Part shown: piece after piece, positions 25,517-34,447 of the stretch
How positions within the stretch are numbered: the first letter of the stretch is position 1
How the letters are laid out: the number at the start of each line of letters is the position of its first letter
Source of the DNA: Ferdinandcohnia sp047246645
GTDB lineage: Bacteria > Bacillota > Bacilli > Bacillales > Bacillaceae_L
DNA: 64,000 bases
Direction: 5' to 3'
NCBI RefSeq assembly: GCF_047246645.1
Contig: NZ_JBFOKR010000002.1
Coordinates: forward strand, 124,001-188,000
Translations under genes and position numbers: made by a program
Notes under the pieces: model-generated
The model's input: only the letters and a program-made list of their open reading frames with translations
The model's database searches: none
What the model was told of the DNA's origin: nothing

Positions 25517-26425
25517 TTAGTATTCGTCTTCACGGAACCCATAGTCTCGTAATTGAGACATTTTATTTCTCCAGTCCTTTTGTACTTTAACCCATAGTTC
25601 TAAAAAGACCTTTGAACCCAATAACGCCTCTATATCTACTCTGGCACGCTTTCCAACTTCCTTTAGCATACTACCTTGCTTACCAATCACAATGCCCTTT
25701 TGAGAATCACGTTCAACAATAATAGTTGCACTAACATATACCGTATTTCCACCTTCTCTTCGCTCCATAGAATCCATAACCACAGCGATAGAGTGTGGTA
25801 TTTCCTCTCTTGTAAGGTGTAAAACCTTTTCACGAATTAGCTCTGTTACGATAAATCGTTCCGGGTGATCTGTTACTTGGTCAGCTGGATAATATTGTGG
25901 TCCCTCAGGCAAATAATTTTTAATTTGCTCGACTAATCGGTTTGTGTTGGTTCCCTGAAGTGCCGAAATTGGTACTATTTCTTTAAACGGCAATAATTCT
26001 TTATATTGCTCAATTAACTCGAGTAATCGGTCCGGGTGTATTTGGTCGATCTTATTTACAACTAAAAATACAGGTGTTTGTATGGTCTTTAAACGTTCAA
26101 TAATAAATTCATCGCCGCGTCCATAGCCTTCCTCTGCATTAATCATAAATAAAACCAGGTCCACTTCTTTAAGCGTGTTTTGTGCTACCTTCATCATAAA
26201 GTCTCCAAGCTTGTGCTTAGGTTTATGAATGCCAGGGGTATCTATAAAAATAATTTGTGAGTTTTCTTCTGTGTAAACCCCTTGTACTTTATTACGAGTC
26301 GTTTGAGGCTTATCACTCATTATTGCAATTTTTTGTCCGATAACGTGGTTCAGAAAGGTTGATTTACCTACATTTGGTCGTCCAATTATAGATACAAAAC
26401 CTGATTTAAATTCCTTATTTTCCAT
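25517..26425 (-). CDS. era: GTPase Era
   Basis: An essential GTPase for 30S ribosome assembly. The 302-residue protein has G1 GRPNVGKS (15-22), G3 DTPG, G4 NKID and a C-terminal KH domain with GIVIGKQGSMLKEVGKRAR that binds the 3' end of 16S rRNA. The ATG at 26425 (MENKEFKSG) is preceded by GGAGG and lies inside the end of cdd, overlapping it by 11 bases; a longer frame upstream is not used. It stands in the cdd-era pair downstream of dgkA-ybeY-pgpH. Confidence 0.97.
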   Translation of the reverse strand: MENKEFKSGFVSIIGRPNVGKSTFLNHVIGQKIAIMSDKPQTTRNKVQGVYTEENSQIIFIDTPGIHKPKHKLGDFMMKVAQNTLKEVDLVLFMINAEEGYGRGDEFIIERLKTIQTPVFLVVNKIDQIHPDRLLELIEQYKELLPFKEIVPISALQGTNTNRLVEQIKNYLPEGPQYYPADQVTDHPERFIVTELIREKVLHLTREEIPHSIAVVMDSMERREGGNTVYVSATIIVERDSQKGIVIGKQGSMLKEVGKRARVDIEALLGSKVFLELWVKVQKDWRNKMSQLRDYGFREDEY

Positions 26426-26816
26426 GCATATCCTCCGCTGTAAAGGCTCCTGGTAGTAGCTCTGCAAGGCTAAGTTCTGTTACATCACCTTTAAGGTTTG
26501 TTAAATATATTTTTGTATCACTTTGACATAATTCAGAAATTACCTGACGACAAGCACCACATGGGGGTACAGGACGCTCAGTATCTGCAACAACTGCTAT
26601 AGCAGCAAATTCTTTATCACCTTCAGAATATGCTTTAAATAATGCTGTTCGCTCTGCACAATTTGTTACGCTATACGCTGCATTTTCTATATTACAACCA
26701 CGATACACCTTACCATCTTTCGTAAGTAAAGCTGCACCCACTTTAAAAGTCGAATATGGTACATATGCTAGTTCTCTTGCTCTTTTTGCTTCTTCGATTA
26801 GTTCCTCAATTTTCAC
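26415..26816 (-). CDS. cdd: Cytidine deaminase
   Basis: Deaminates cytidine and deoxycytidine to uridine in pyrimidine salvage. The 133-residue protein shows the zinc site Cys53 and Glu55 (NCAERTAL, Glu as proton shuttle) and Cys86/Cys89 (PPCGACRQ), the tetrameric Bacillus-type arrangement. GTG at 26816 is preferred: AAAGGAAG lies 7 bases upstream, and the product length equals the family norm; the longer in-frame ATG at 26858 lacks a ribosome-binding site. Its stop lies inside era. Confidence 0.95.
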   Translation of the reverse strand: MKIEELIEEAKRARELAYVPYSTFKVGAALLTKDGKVYRGCNIENAAYSVTNCAERTALFKAYSEGDKEFAAIAVVADTERPVPPCGACRQVISELCQSDTKIYLTNLKGDVTELSLAELLPGAFTAEDMHGK

Positions 26817-27008
26817 TATATGTCTTCCTTTCTTCCTCTGTTCCCTGAGGATATTCAAATGTCTGGTTGATAAAGCCCAAAACTCAAATAGAGTTCTATA
26901 TCAAAGACTCTTTGAACATGGTAATATTTTTATTTTACATAAAAATGAGTTTAATTTCATTGTTTCACTAGAAATGTTACAAAACTGTAAGAATTTTCTT
27001 TCTATTCA

Positions 27009-27386
27009 CTAAAAGAAATAGGGATAAAAAATAATGATCCCAACAATTACTGCGGTAATTGCATAAATTAATACTGCACCTGCTGCTATATCCTTCGCTT
27101 TTTTAGCAATAGGGTGATATTCCTTTGTTACTAAATCCACTACATTCTCAATTGCTGTGTTTAGTAACTCCATTGTGAACATTCCTCCAATAACCAATAG
27201 GAGGACAATCCATTCGGATGGTTGTATATCAGTTATGAATCCTAAAGAAATAACAACTAGTGAAAGAAAAACATGAATTTGTAAATTGCGCTCTTCTAGA
27301 AAAGCTCTACGCAAACCTTGCAAAGCATATGTAAAACTTTTCATTAATCGTTTTAACTCACTTTTACTTTTATCGTTTGAGTCCAT
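27009..27386 (-). CDS. dgkA: Undecaprenol kinase (DgkA family)
   Basis: A 125-residue integral membrane kinase. Three hydrophobic helices (about 36-52, 57-75 and 97-122) surround the family motif MELLNTAIENVVDL and AKDIAAGAVL. In Gram-positive bacteria this family phosphorylates undecaprenol for cell-wall lipid recycling rather than diacylglycerol. The ATG at 27386 lies within the ybeY end (17-base overlap), so translation is probably coupled. It precedes cdd by 192 bases. Confidence 0.93.
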   Translation of the reverse strand: MDSNDKSKSELKRLMKSFTYALQGLRRAFLEERNLQIHVFLSLVVISLGFITDIQPSEWIVLLLVIGGMFTMELLNTAIENVVDLVTKEYHPIAKKAKDIAAGAVLIYAITAVIVGIIIFYPYFF

Positions 27387-27840
27387 AGGCTTCTAATATT
27401 TCCTTTTGTTTTGAAAACATAATTTCTTCCTCATCTTTCGATTCATGGTCATAACCTAATAGATGCAGAAATCCATGAACGGCAAGAAAGCCTAGTTCCC
27501 TTATAAAGGAGTGTCCATATTCCTCAGCCTGTTCCTTTGCTCTTGGAATGGAAATAATAATGTCCCCTAATACAGTGGGTAGATCTGCACCAATAATCTC
27601 AATTTCTCCTTCACCTAACTCTTCCATGGCAAAGGAAATAACATCCGTAGGCTGGTCTTTGTCACGATACTCTCGATTTATTTCTTGGATTCGATCATTA
27701 TCTACAAAGGTAATAGAAAGTTCACTTTCTTCTGCTACCCCTTCTTTCTCAGCAGCAAGAAATAATAATTCTCTTATCGTGTTGCATTCCTCATCTGATA
27801 CTGCTTCGATTTCGTCAATAAAATCAATTTCTAACTTCAT
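27370..27840 (-). CDS. ybeY: Endoribonuclease YbeY
   Basis: A 156-residue metal-dependent RNase involved in 16S rRNA 3' maturation and 70S quality control. It shows the signature HGFLHLLGYDH with the zinc ligands His122, His126 and His132 near the C-terminus, and PTDVISFAMEE in the middle. The ATG at 27840 overlaps the pgpH stop by 4 bases. Next comes dgkA, overlapping by 17 bases. The gene chain phoH-pgpH-ybeY-dgkA-cdd-era is the standard Bacillus order. Confidence 0.96.
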   Translation of the reverse strand: MKLEIDFIDEIEAVSDEECNTIRELLFLAAEKEGVAEESELSITFVDNDRIQEINREYRDKDQPTDVISFAMEELGEGEIEIIGADLPTVLGDIIISIPRAKEQAEEYGHSFIRELGFLAVHGFLHLLGYDHESKDEEEIMFSKQKEILEAYGLKR

Positions 27841-30029
27841 GCTTCCTTCACCTTCTGTTTTGTTGTTTCAGTTGGATACTCGATTCTTGAGTGAAAAATT
27901 CCCTTAAGTGACTCACAAAGTGTCTTAGATATGATATCTAATTCTTTTAGGGTTATATCACATTCATCAAATTGTCCATCCTGCAATCTGTCTGCAATTA
28001 TACTATTTACAAGTGATTCTATTTTGAGCGGCGTAGGGTTTGATAGTGACCGCACTGCAGCTTCTACACTATCTGCAATTCCAATGACGGCAGCTTCTTT
28101 AGTTTGCGCCTTCGGACCTACATATCGAAAATCCGACTCTAATACATCACGTTCACTCTGTTGTTTTGCCTTGTGATAAAAATATTTTAGGAGTGTTGTT
28201 CCATGATGCTGTTCAGCAATATCAACTATTTCTTTTGGCATTTTATACTTACGGAGCGTTTCTGCTCCATCTGTTGCATGCGCAACAATAATTGTTTTAC
28301 TTAGTTGTGGCGCAATTTTATCATGAGGATTATCAATATTCATTTGATTTTCAATAAAGAAATGCGGCCTTTTTGTCTTTCCAATATCATGATAGTAAGA
28401 AGATACTCTTGCTAATAATCCATTTGCTCCGATTGCCTCACATGCAGATTCTGATAAATTTGCGACCATTACACTATGATGATAAGTTCCAGGTGCTTCT
28501 GTCAAAATCTTCTTCAATAGAGGATGATTCGGATTTGATAATTCGATTAGTTTCATTGTCGATAAAATTCCAAATCCTGCTTCAAAGAATGGCAACAAGC
28601 CTATGGTTAAAACAGAAGCTACAACACCAGATAGCAAAGCCATTATAATGGAAGAACCAAAGTCTAAGCTTGAGTAGCTTCCATTTTTCAGTAACATAAT
28701 AGAGAGAATTAATACAATATTAATTAATGCAATAAAAAATCCAGCTTGAAGTATTTTTCCTCTGCGATTATGTTTACTTAAAAACAATACACCTGCTAAA
28801 CAAGCAAATAAGTAGTAGATACCCACTGAAAAGTTAAGGGTTCCTGTAACACCTTCGTTAAAAATAATACTTCCACTTACCGCAAAAATCATACTTGATA
28901 AGATGGCAACTCTTTCATTTATTAAGAGCTTAATAAGTAATGCTCCCATAGCAACAGGCACGACAAACCCTATCTCTGAGTAGTCAATTTGTTGGAATAA
29001 ACTTATTACTTTCATTAATACAATAGTAATAACGAAGATTATCGAAAAAAGTAATAAATAAACATTTCGATTTCGATTTGTTGGAATCATCTCATTTTGG
29101 AAATGATACACAATCGCTGTAATAATTAAAATAATAATCATTGTTAGTCCAATAAAGGGTTGAATAGGATTGTCTGTATTCAGTAATCCGACTAACTCTA
29201 GTTGTCGATAAGCATCTCTACTTACAAGATGTCCTTCCTGTACCAAAATTTGTCCTTGTAAAATCTTTATTGGCTCCACTGTATCAATTGCTTGTTGACG
29301 CTTTTCTTCTGTTGCTTTGACATCATAATAGACATTTTGAATAACTGCAAAGCGCGCCATTTCCGAAATTGGATTTTTTAAAGTTGTGTCTATACTAGTA
29401 TATCGCAGTTCTTCTACGACTTTATTTTTAGCATTTTCAACTTCAGTCACTGGTATCCGTGTATTCATAACATTATTAACAGCTGTTATTACTGCATCCT
29501 CTGCATGCGATAATTGGTCTGGTTTTGCAGCTAATAATGCTGTAAATACGTTATCAGAAATTCTTTCTGTTAAATCAGAAGGTAGCTTTGTTTTTAAGAG
29601 AACCAGTTTTTCAGAGGCACTAAGTTGTAATGGAGCATCTCCACGGTCCTCTTCTGCTAACTTCTCCCACTCTTTTACTTTTCCATCGTATTCTTCAGAA
29701 GCTTCTACATTGGTTTCTTCTATTGCCTCAAATATAGATGCAACCAAATCCACTTGGTTATCTGCATATTCCGTTTTTAATGTATAAACATCTTCAACTT
29801 CCTTTGCGGCTTCATCCTGCTTCGCCTTAGTAGCTTCTTTGTCCTCAATTGTTAGTGGAGAATAAATTGTTTGATCAGAAGGAGTTAATGGCTCTATATG
29901 CAATTCTTCCGGTTTAACATTACTATACATAGCTAGAAACATAATTGCAGCAAGGAGGACATAGATTACAATATGTAGTGATTGAAAGGCTTTAATTAAA
30001 GACATCAGTTTATTGCTTTTATTATTCAT
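27837..30029 (-). CDS. pgpH: Cyclic-di-AMP phosphodiesterase PgpH (7TM-HD)
   Basis: A 730-residue membrane protein: N-terminal helix (about 15-35), a large extracellular 7TMR-HDED domain (about 40-280), seven transmembrane helices (about 290-480) and a cytoplasmic HD domain with GTYHHSVMVANLSE, YYHDIGK and EQHHGTT metal-binding motifs. PgpH hydrolyses c-di-AMP to pApA, controlling potassium and osmotic homeostasis. The ATG at 30029 is used: GGAGG lies 9 bases upstream; a TTG one codon earlier is possible. phoH before it is closed by its own terminator. Confidence 0.95.
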   Translation of the reverse strand: MNNKSNKLMSLIKAFQSLHIVIYVLLAAIMFLAMYSNVKPEELHIEPLTPSDQTIYSPLTIEDKEATKAKQDEAAKEVEDVYTLKTEYADNQVDLVASIFEAIEETNVEASEEYDGKVKEWEKLAEEDRGDAPLQLSASEKLVLLKTKLPSDLTERISDNVFTALLAAKPDQLSHAEDAVITAVNNVMNTRIPVTEVENAKNKVVEELRYTSIDTTLKNPISEMARFAVIQNVYYDVKATEEKRQQAIDTVEPIKILQGQILVQEGHLVSRDAYRQLELVGLLNTDNPIQPFIGLTMIIILIITAIVYHFQNEMIPTNRNRNVYLLLFSIIFVITIVLMKVISLFQQIDYSEIGFVVPVAMGALLIKLLINERVAILSSMIFAVSGSIIFNEGVTGTLNFSVGIYYLFACLAGVLFLSKHNRRGKILQAGFFIALINIVLILSIMLLKNGSYSSLDFGSSIIMALLSGVVASVLTIGLLPFFEAGFGILSTMKLIELSNPNHPLLKKILTEAPGTYHHSVMVANLSESACEAIGANGLLARVSSYYHDIGKTKRPHFFIENQMNIDNPHDKIAPQLSKTIIVAHATDGAETLRKYKMPKEIVDIAEQHHGTTLLKYFYHKAKQQSERDVLESDFRYVGPKAQTKEAAVIGIADSVEAAVRSLSNPTPLKIESLVNSIIADRLQDGQFDECDITLKELDIISKTLCESLKGIFHSRIEYPTETTKQKVKEA

Positions 30030-30101
30030 CAATCTAAACCTCCTTCATTTCCGTTCCACTTTTTAAATGATTTGCATGATATTACCTGCCAATTGAATGG
30101 T

Positions 30102-30128
30102 AAAAAAGACCCATGAAATATGGGTCTT
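30102..30128 (-). terminator. Terminator between phoH and pgpH
   Basis: AAGACCCAT/ATGGGTCTT, 9-bp stem (30106-30128), with a T-run on the minus strand right after the phoH stop. It would reduce readthrough into pgpH. Confidence 0.85.
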
Positions 30129-30132
30129 CTCT

Positions 30133-31095
30133 TTATTCTTCAGACTTTTCGTACGCTTCGATGATCCTCGCTACAAGTGGGTGTCGTACGACATCAGACT
30201 GTTCCAGGTAAATAAAAGCAGTTCCATATACATCTTTAAGTATATGAGTTGCTGCATGTAAGCCTGATTTAACCCCTTTAGGTAAGTCGATTTGAGAAAT
30301 ATCCCCAGTGATTACCATTTTAGAACCAAAACCTAGCCTTGTCAAAAACATCTTCATTTGTGCAGGAGTTGTGTTTTGAGCTTCATCTAATATAACAAAG
30401 GCATCATCCAAGGTGCGACCTCTCATATAAGCCAGTGGTGCAATTTCTATGGTTCCTCGTTCCATTAATCTTTCAGTGTGTTCAGAACCTAATACATCAT
30501 GTAAGCCATCATAAAGTGGACGTAAATACGGGTCAACCTTTTCTTTTAAATCTCCAGGTAAAAATCCAAGACTTTCACCGGCTTCTACTGCCGGGCGTGT
30601 TAAGATAATCTTTTTTACTTGCCCATTTTTTAATGCGTTTACAGCCATAACAACAGCGAGATATGTTTTACCAGTACCTGCTGGTCCGATTCCAAACACT
30701 AAGTCATTCTGTTTAATTGCAGACACATACTGTCTTTGCCCGTGTGTTTTTACACGAATTGATTTACCTTTAGCCGTTTTTGTTATTTCTTCATCGTATA
30801 ATTCTTCAAAGGAATCTAAGTTCCCGTTTTTGGCCATTTGAATGCAGTAAATGACATCTCTTTCATTTAGTTGGATGCCTTTACGAATTACTCCAAGAAG
30901 CTTTTCTAAAATTTCCTCAACCAATTGAACATTTGTCGGGTTTCCTGACACATGTAAAGCTTCGCCTCTTGTAATAATCGTTACATTTAACTCTTCTTCA
31001 ATCCTTTTTAGGTGAAGGTCATTGTTACCAAATAAAAGAATCGCTTCATTTGGATTTTCTACTTGATGTTTACTCATTACTAAGTCTTCGGACAT
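30133..31095 (-). CDS. phoH: PhoH-family ATPase
   Basis: A 320-residue PhoH-like P-loop protein: an N-terminal KH-like segment (about 18-70), Walker A GIGPAGTGKT (135-144) and Walker B VILDEAQNTTPAQMK near 234-248, then GDISQIDLP. PhoH proteins resemble the helicase domain of superfamily 1 and may act in RNA metabolism with YbeY, next door but one. The name comes from phosphate regulation in E. coli and need not apply here. GGAG lies 8 bases before the ATG, just after the yqfD stop. Confidence 0.93.
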   Translation of the reverse strand: MSEDLVMSKHQVENPNEAILLFGNNDLHLKRIEEELNVTIITRGEALHVSGNPTNVQLVEEILEKLLGVIRKGIQLNERDVIYCIQMAKNGNLDSFEELYDEEITKTAKGKSIRVKTHGQRQYVSAIKQNDLVFGIGPAGTGKTYLAVVMAVNALKNGQVKKIILTRPAVEAGESLGFLPGDLKEKVDPYLRPLYDGLHDVLGSEHTERLMERGTIEIAPLAYMRGRTLDDAFVILDEAQNTTPAQMKMFLTRLGFGSKMVITGDISQIDLPKGVKSGLHAATHILKDVYGTAFIYLEQSDVVRHPLVARIIEAYEKSEE

Positions 31096-31098
31096 CCT

Positions 31099-32286
31099 TT
31101 AGTCTCCTTGAACTAATGGTATCGTTGTAACAATATTTTCAATAACATTATATTTTATTTCCAATATAACTGTACCATTGTTAGTTGTTTGACGCAAAAC
31201 TTTTTCTCCAATTATTTCCGCGTCACTATCCAACTGTTTCTCAAGATCGTTCCTACCAATTCTTTTTGCCGCCTCAATTGCCTCGTCCATCTTATATTCA
31301 CGAGTAACTTCTTCTGTTTCTCTAAGTGTTTTCTTCACGTATGCGAGAGGAAGCTCCCACTTGAAAAATTTAATATGCTTTTTTTGAGTCTCCGTCTTAA
31401 ATTCTTGGTAATTAGGATTCGTAAAACCCCAAATTGGAATATAAAATTTTCCTAGTGATAAATAATGCTTATTTTTATTATTTCCAGTCATAACATTAAG
31501 TTTCGTTGAAATTTCTACCTTTACTTTAGACTTGTACCATGTTTCGCCAAAAATTTTTCCGCGGGCAGGAACATAGACTTCTTGTCCTTCTTTACCAATT
31601 TTCCCTGAAACCAGTAAATCACCTTTATTTACAAAATCATACTTTTTAACAACTGGTTTTCCTTCTTCGACGAACAAACTCGTAATAGTTGCTTTCTTTT
31701 TCGCAACGAGGTTCCGTGGACTATACCGTTCTGGAGCATCTGGTTGATTTTTCTCTACTACCTGAAAATGATAGGTCGTCCCATTTAACTCCACACCAAT
31801 CCACGTAATATCGTTAATGGAATCAGTTAGGTGACGTTGAAGTGATTCATTATCCTCTATAAAAAATTGAAACTTCCCTTTTTCTACGCCAAGTTTCTTC
31901 AATTCCTGAAGAATTAGGTGTTCCGTTTCCGGTTTCGCACCTTCAACTTTAATTCCCCAAACCATATTAGATAATAATGTGATAATAACAATAAATGAAA
32001 TAGCCCCAATTAAAAAACCGCTGTTATGCAGAGCTTTTTGAAATAAAAAAGGTAACCCTTTTCTCCCAATAAAACGGAGTTTGCAATCACTTTTACGCAC
32101 AACAGCTCGTACCTTAGAAATATCTTTAAGGTACATAGAGAAAGTTAGTGTATAGGTTCCTTGTTTTTTTACATTCCAAACAACGATTCCCCGCCGTACA
32201 CATTCATTTATAAAGCGCTCTGTACCTTTTCCTCTTATCGCAACTTTTACACTTCCATTTAAGAAATGCATCCAATGGTTCTTCAT
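31099..32286 (-). CDS. yqfD: Sporulation protein YqfD
   Basis: A 395-residue stage IV-associated protein: N-terminal cytoplasmic domain (about 1-85), one membrane helix (about 90-110, LIGAISFIVIITLLSNM) and a large outer domain with an RtxA/biotinyl-like segment (ATITSLFVEEGKPVVKKY). YqfD family members are found in endospore formers, are sigma-E controlled in B. subtilis, and lie next to yqfC. The ATG at 32286 follows TTAGGGGG; in-frame ATG six codons earlier lacks a good site. It ends 3 bases before phoH. Confidence 0.9.
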   Translation of the reverse strand: MKNHWMHFLNGSVKVAIRGKGTERFINECVRRGIVVWNVKKQGTYTLTFSMYLKDISKVRAVVRKSDCKLRFIGRKGLPFLFQKALHNSGFLIGAISFIVIITLLSNMVWGIKVEGAKPETEHLILQELKKLGVEKGKFQFFIEDNESLQRHLTDSINDITWIGVELNGTTYHFQVVEKNQPDAPERYSPRNLVAKKKATITSLFVEEGKPVVKKYDFVNKGDLLVSGKIGKEGQEVYVPARGKIFGETWYKSKVKVEISTKLNVMTGNNKNKHYLSLGKFYIPIWGFTNPNYQEFKTETQKKHIKFFKWELPLAYVKKTLRETEEVTREYKMDEAIEAAKRIGRNDLEKQLDSDAEIIGEKVLRQTTNNGTVILEIKYNVIENIVTTIPLVQGD

Positions 32287-32397
32287 GTTTTTCCCCCTAA
32301 TCAATGCACTTTTAGCATATTCGCAACGACTTTTTTAAGATAACGAGTGAAACCTGAACGTAGTGATATTTAATATCCATATAAAGCTTAATTGAAT

Positions 32398-32481
32398 CGG
32401 CGGATTGGGCTTACTGGCAGTCGACCAATAAGCCAAATGCCAGTTATACGCGGACCCCCCTAAAAAACGATGTATCCGCCG
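32398..32481. repeat. Palindromic REP-like element between yqfC and yqfD
   Basis: CGGCGGAT (32398-32405) and ATCCGCCG (32474-32481) are perfect inverted ends. Inside, ACTGGCA (32413-32419) and TGCCAGT (32438-32444) form a second perfect stem. There is no T-run, so it is not a simple terminator. Confidence 0.6.
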
Positions 32482-32542
32482 TTGTTTCAAACTTTAATAC
32501 CAACACTCACCTTACATACACCACCACATTTTAAAAACGGTA

Positions 32543-32827
32543 TCAGTTCTCGATATATTGGACATGTTCAATTGTTCCTTCTAACATTATTTCTTCAGGT
32601 AAAATGGTCTTAATAACAAAGGATTTTCCTTTAATCAGGAGTTGTCCTTGTTTCAGTAATAAACGTACCTCTGTATCTGAAAAGGTTAACAACCCCCGAT
32701 GGTTTTCTATGTAAATATGTAATTGTCCTATCATCGTAATTCTAGGAAGATCCATCATGACATCAGCGGGTAGTTCCATCTTATTTGTGATCCAACTCTT
32801 CATACGCTGCTTAAGATTTTTAGGCAT
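32543..32827 (-). CDS. yqfC: Sporulation protein YqfC (YabP family)
   Basis: A 94-residue protein of the YabP/YqfC family of small spore-formation proteins: basic start (MPKNLKQRMKSWITNKMELP), then a beta-rich segment (ITMIGQLHIYIENHRGLLTF) and IKGKSFVIKTI. Family genes are sigma-E dependent in B. subtilis; biochemical role is unknown. The ATG at 32827 uses AAAGGGGG (32837-32844), which lies in the 3' arm of the upstream terminator hairpin. yqfD follows after a 256-base gap that contains a palindromic element. Confidence 0.88.
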   Translation of the reverse strand: MPKNLKQRMKSWITNKMELPADVMMDLPRITMIGQLHIYIENHRGLLTFSDTEVRLLLKQGQLLIKGKSFVIKTILPEEIMLEGTIEHVQYIEN

Positions 32828-32874
32828 AAAAAAGAACCCCCTTTCATCTCATATTTATGAGTGAAAAGGGGTTC
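32828..32874 (-). terminator. Terminator hairpin containing the yqfC ribosome-binding site
   Basis: On the minus strand GAACCCC...TTTCA and TGAAA...GGGGTTC pair over 40 bases (32834-32874) and end in six T residues directly before the yqfC ATG. The AAAGGGGG that yqfC needs is in the second arm. Confidence 0.8.
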
Positions 32875-32918
32875 ATAGAACAGAATTTACGTTTAGAAAT
32901 ACTGTTCACTACTTGTTA

Positions 32919-33398
32919 TTAATAATTTCTTCGTTGAATCGGTTTTTTTGCTCGAGGTGGACCTAGTATCTCAGACCAGATTATACCCTCCACAACCTTA
33001 TTATTGGAAAACGCTTGAACAGGTTGTTGTTCTGTTTGTATGGGCCTAGTGGGCTTTGCTTTGGTAGGCTTTATAACCTCTTCCACGGCAGGGCTAGTTT
33101 CACCATACAAGTTCTTTTCTTGGAGTTCAAGGTATTTCTCATAAAAGGTATTCGAACTGTTAGAAACAGGCGTTTCATCAACGTGTGTTTCAAATTTCCG
33201 CTCTTCGTAGACTTCTTTGACTTCCTTCTTTTCTTGGTCAAACGGATTAAACTGTTTAGGAAACGGAATCTGAGTGGTTGGCTCTGATTCTCCAGCATTA
33301 AATCGTTTAAACGTATTTAAGATAAAGCCACCAATAATAATGACAATCCATATATTCGAAAAAATGAAATCAAGTAACTGTTGAAATGGTGATTCCAT
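32919..33398 (-). CDS. Single-helix membrane protein, yqfB position
   Basis: A 159-residue protein with one N-terminal hydrophobic helix (about 10-27, FSNIWIVIIIGGFIL), a long polar, low-complexity linker rich in Glu, Lys and Pro, and a conserved-looking C-terminal motif VVEGIIWSEILGPPRAKKP. AGGGAGGTTT precedes the ATG at 33398. It lies between floA and yqfC, the place of yqfB in B. subtilis, but I cannot confirm homology, so no symbol is given. Function unknown; a membrane-tethered adaptor for a neighbouring floA product is only a guess. Confidence 0.7.
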   Translation of the reverse strand: MESPFQQLLDFIFSNIWIVIIIGGFILNTFKRFNAGESEPTTQIPFPKQFNPFDQEKKEVKEVYEERKFETHVDETPVSNSSNTFYEKYLELQEKNLYGETSPAVEEVIKPTKAKPTRPIQTEQQPVQAFSNNKVVEGIIWSEILGPPRAKKPIQRRNY

Positions 33399-33430
33399 TC
33401 GATAAACCTCCCTTCAGATTTTGAGGTTAT

Positions 33431-34426
33431 CTATTTTTTATTTTGATCTTCGTCATTTGTATGAGTACTCTTACCAATCGAATCTCTCATATCAGTATCT
33501 GCCATGATGTTCTTCAGATTAGTATAATCCATTACACCTAGATTTCCTGAACGTAAAGCCTCTGCCATCGCTAGAGGAACCTCAGCTTCTGCTTCCACAA
33601 CTTTCGCTTTCATTTCTTCTACGCGAGCACGCATTTCTTGTTCAGTTGCAACAGCCATTGCACGACGTTCTTCCGCTTTTGCTTGAGCAATCTTTTTATC
33701 AGCTTCAGCTTGGTCAGTTTGAAGAACCGCACCAATATTTTTACCGATATCAATATCCGCAATATCAATTGAGAGTATTTCAAATGCTGTACCAGCATCT
33801 AAGCCTTTTGCTAAAACTGTACGAGAAATCATATCTGGATTTTCAAGAACTTTCTTATGATCGACCTGTGAACCAATTGTACTTACGATACCTTCACCTA
33901 CACGGGCAATAACTGTTTCTTCTCCAGCTCCCCCTACAAGTCGGTCAATATTCGCACGTACTGTAATACGAGCTTTTGCTTTTACCTCAATCCCATCCAT
34001 GGCTACACCAGAGATAAATGGTGTTTCAATAACCTTAGGATTAACACTCATTTGAACAGCTTCCAAAACATCACGACCAGCAAGGTCAATAGCAGCAGCA
34101 CGTTCAAATGTTAACTCAATATTTGCACGTTGTGCAGCAATTAGCGCATTAACAACACGGTCAACATTACCACCTGCTAAATAGTGGCTTTCCAGCTGAT
34201 TCGTATTAAGTTCCAACCCAGCTTTTTGTGCCTTGATCAATGGAATAATTACACGATTTGGTATAACTCGACGTAATCTCATCCCAATTAGTGTAAAGAT
34301 GCTGACACGAACTCCAGCAGCTAATGCTGAAATCCAGAGTGCAACAGGAACAAATGTAAGTAATACTGCTAATAAAATAATACCTAGTGCTACCAATAAT
34401 AAAATAACTAACATTCCTGATGGCAT
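33431..34426 (-). CDS. floA: Flotillin-like protein FloA
   Basis: A 331-residue membrane scaffold. An N-terminal hairpin-like hydrophobic stretch (about 3-45) is followed by the SPFH/YqfA domain (VIIPLIKAQKAGLELNTNQ, VNRNQ-like IVSTIGSQVDHKKVL) and a C-terminal Ala/Glu-rich coiled coil (AKAEERRAMAVATEQEMRA, about 235-290). Flotillins organise functional membrane microdomains and membrane fluidity. AGGAGGTAAC precedes the ATG. It follows yqeZ by 21 bases; the NfeD-flotillin pairing is a widely conserved two-gene unit. Confidence 0.95.
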   Translation of the reverse strand: MPSGMLVILLLVALGIILLAVLLTFVPVALWISALAAGVRVSIFTLIGMRLRRVIPNRVIIPLIKAQKAGLELNTNQLESHYLAGGNVDRVVNALIAAQRANIELTFERAAAIDLAGRDVLEAVQMSVNPKVIETPFISGVAMDGIEVKAKARITVRANIDRLVGGAGEETVIARVGEGIVSTIGSQVDHKKVLENPDMISRTVLAKGLDAGTAFEILSIDIADIDIGKNIGAVLQTDQAEADKKIAQAKAEERRAMAVATEQEMRARVEEMKAKVVEAEAEVPLAMAEALRSGNLGVMDYTNLKNIMADTDMRDSIGKSTHTNDEDQNKK

Positions 34427-34447
34427 TTTGTTACCTCCTAAAATAAA

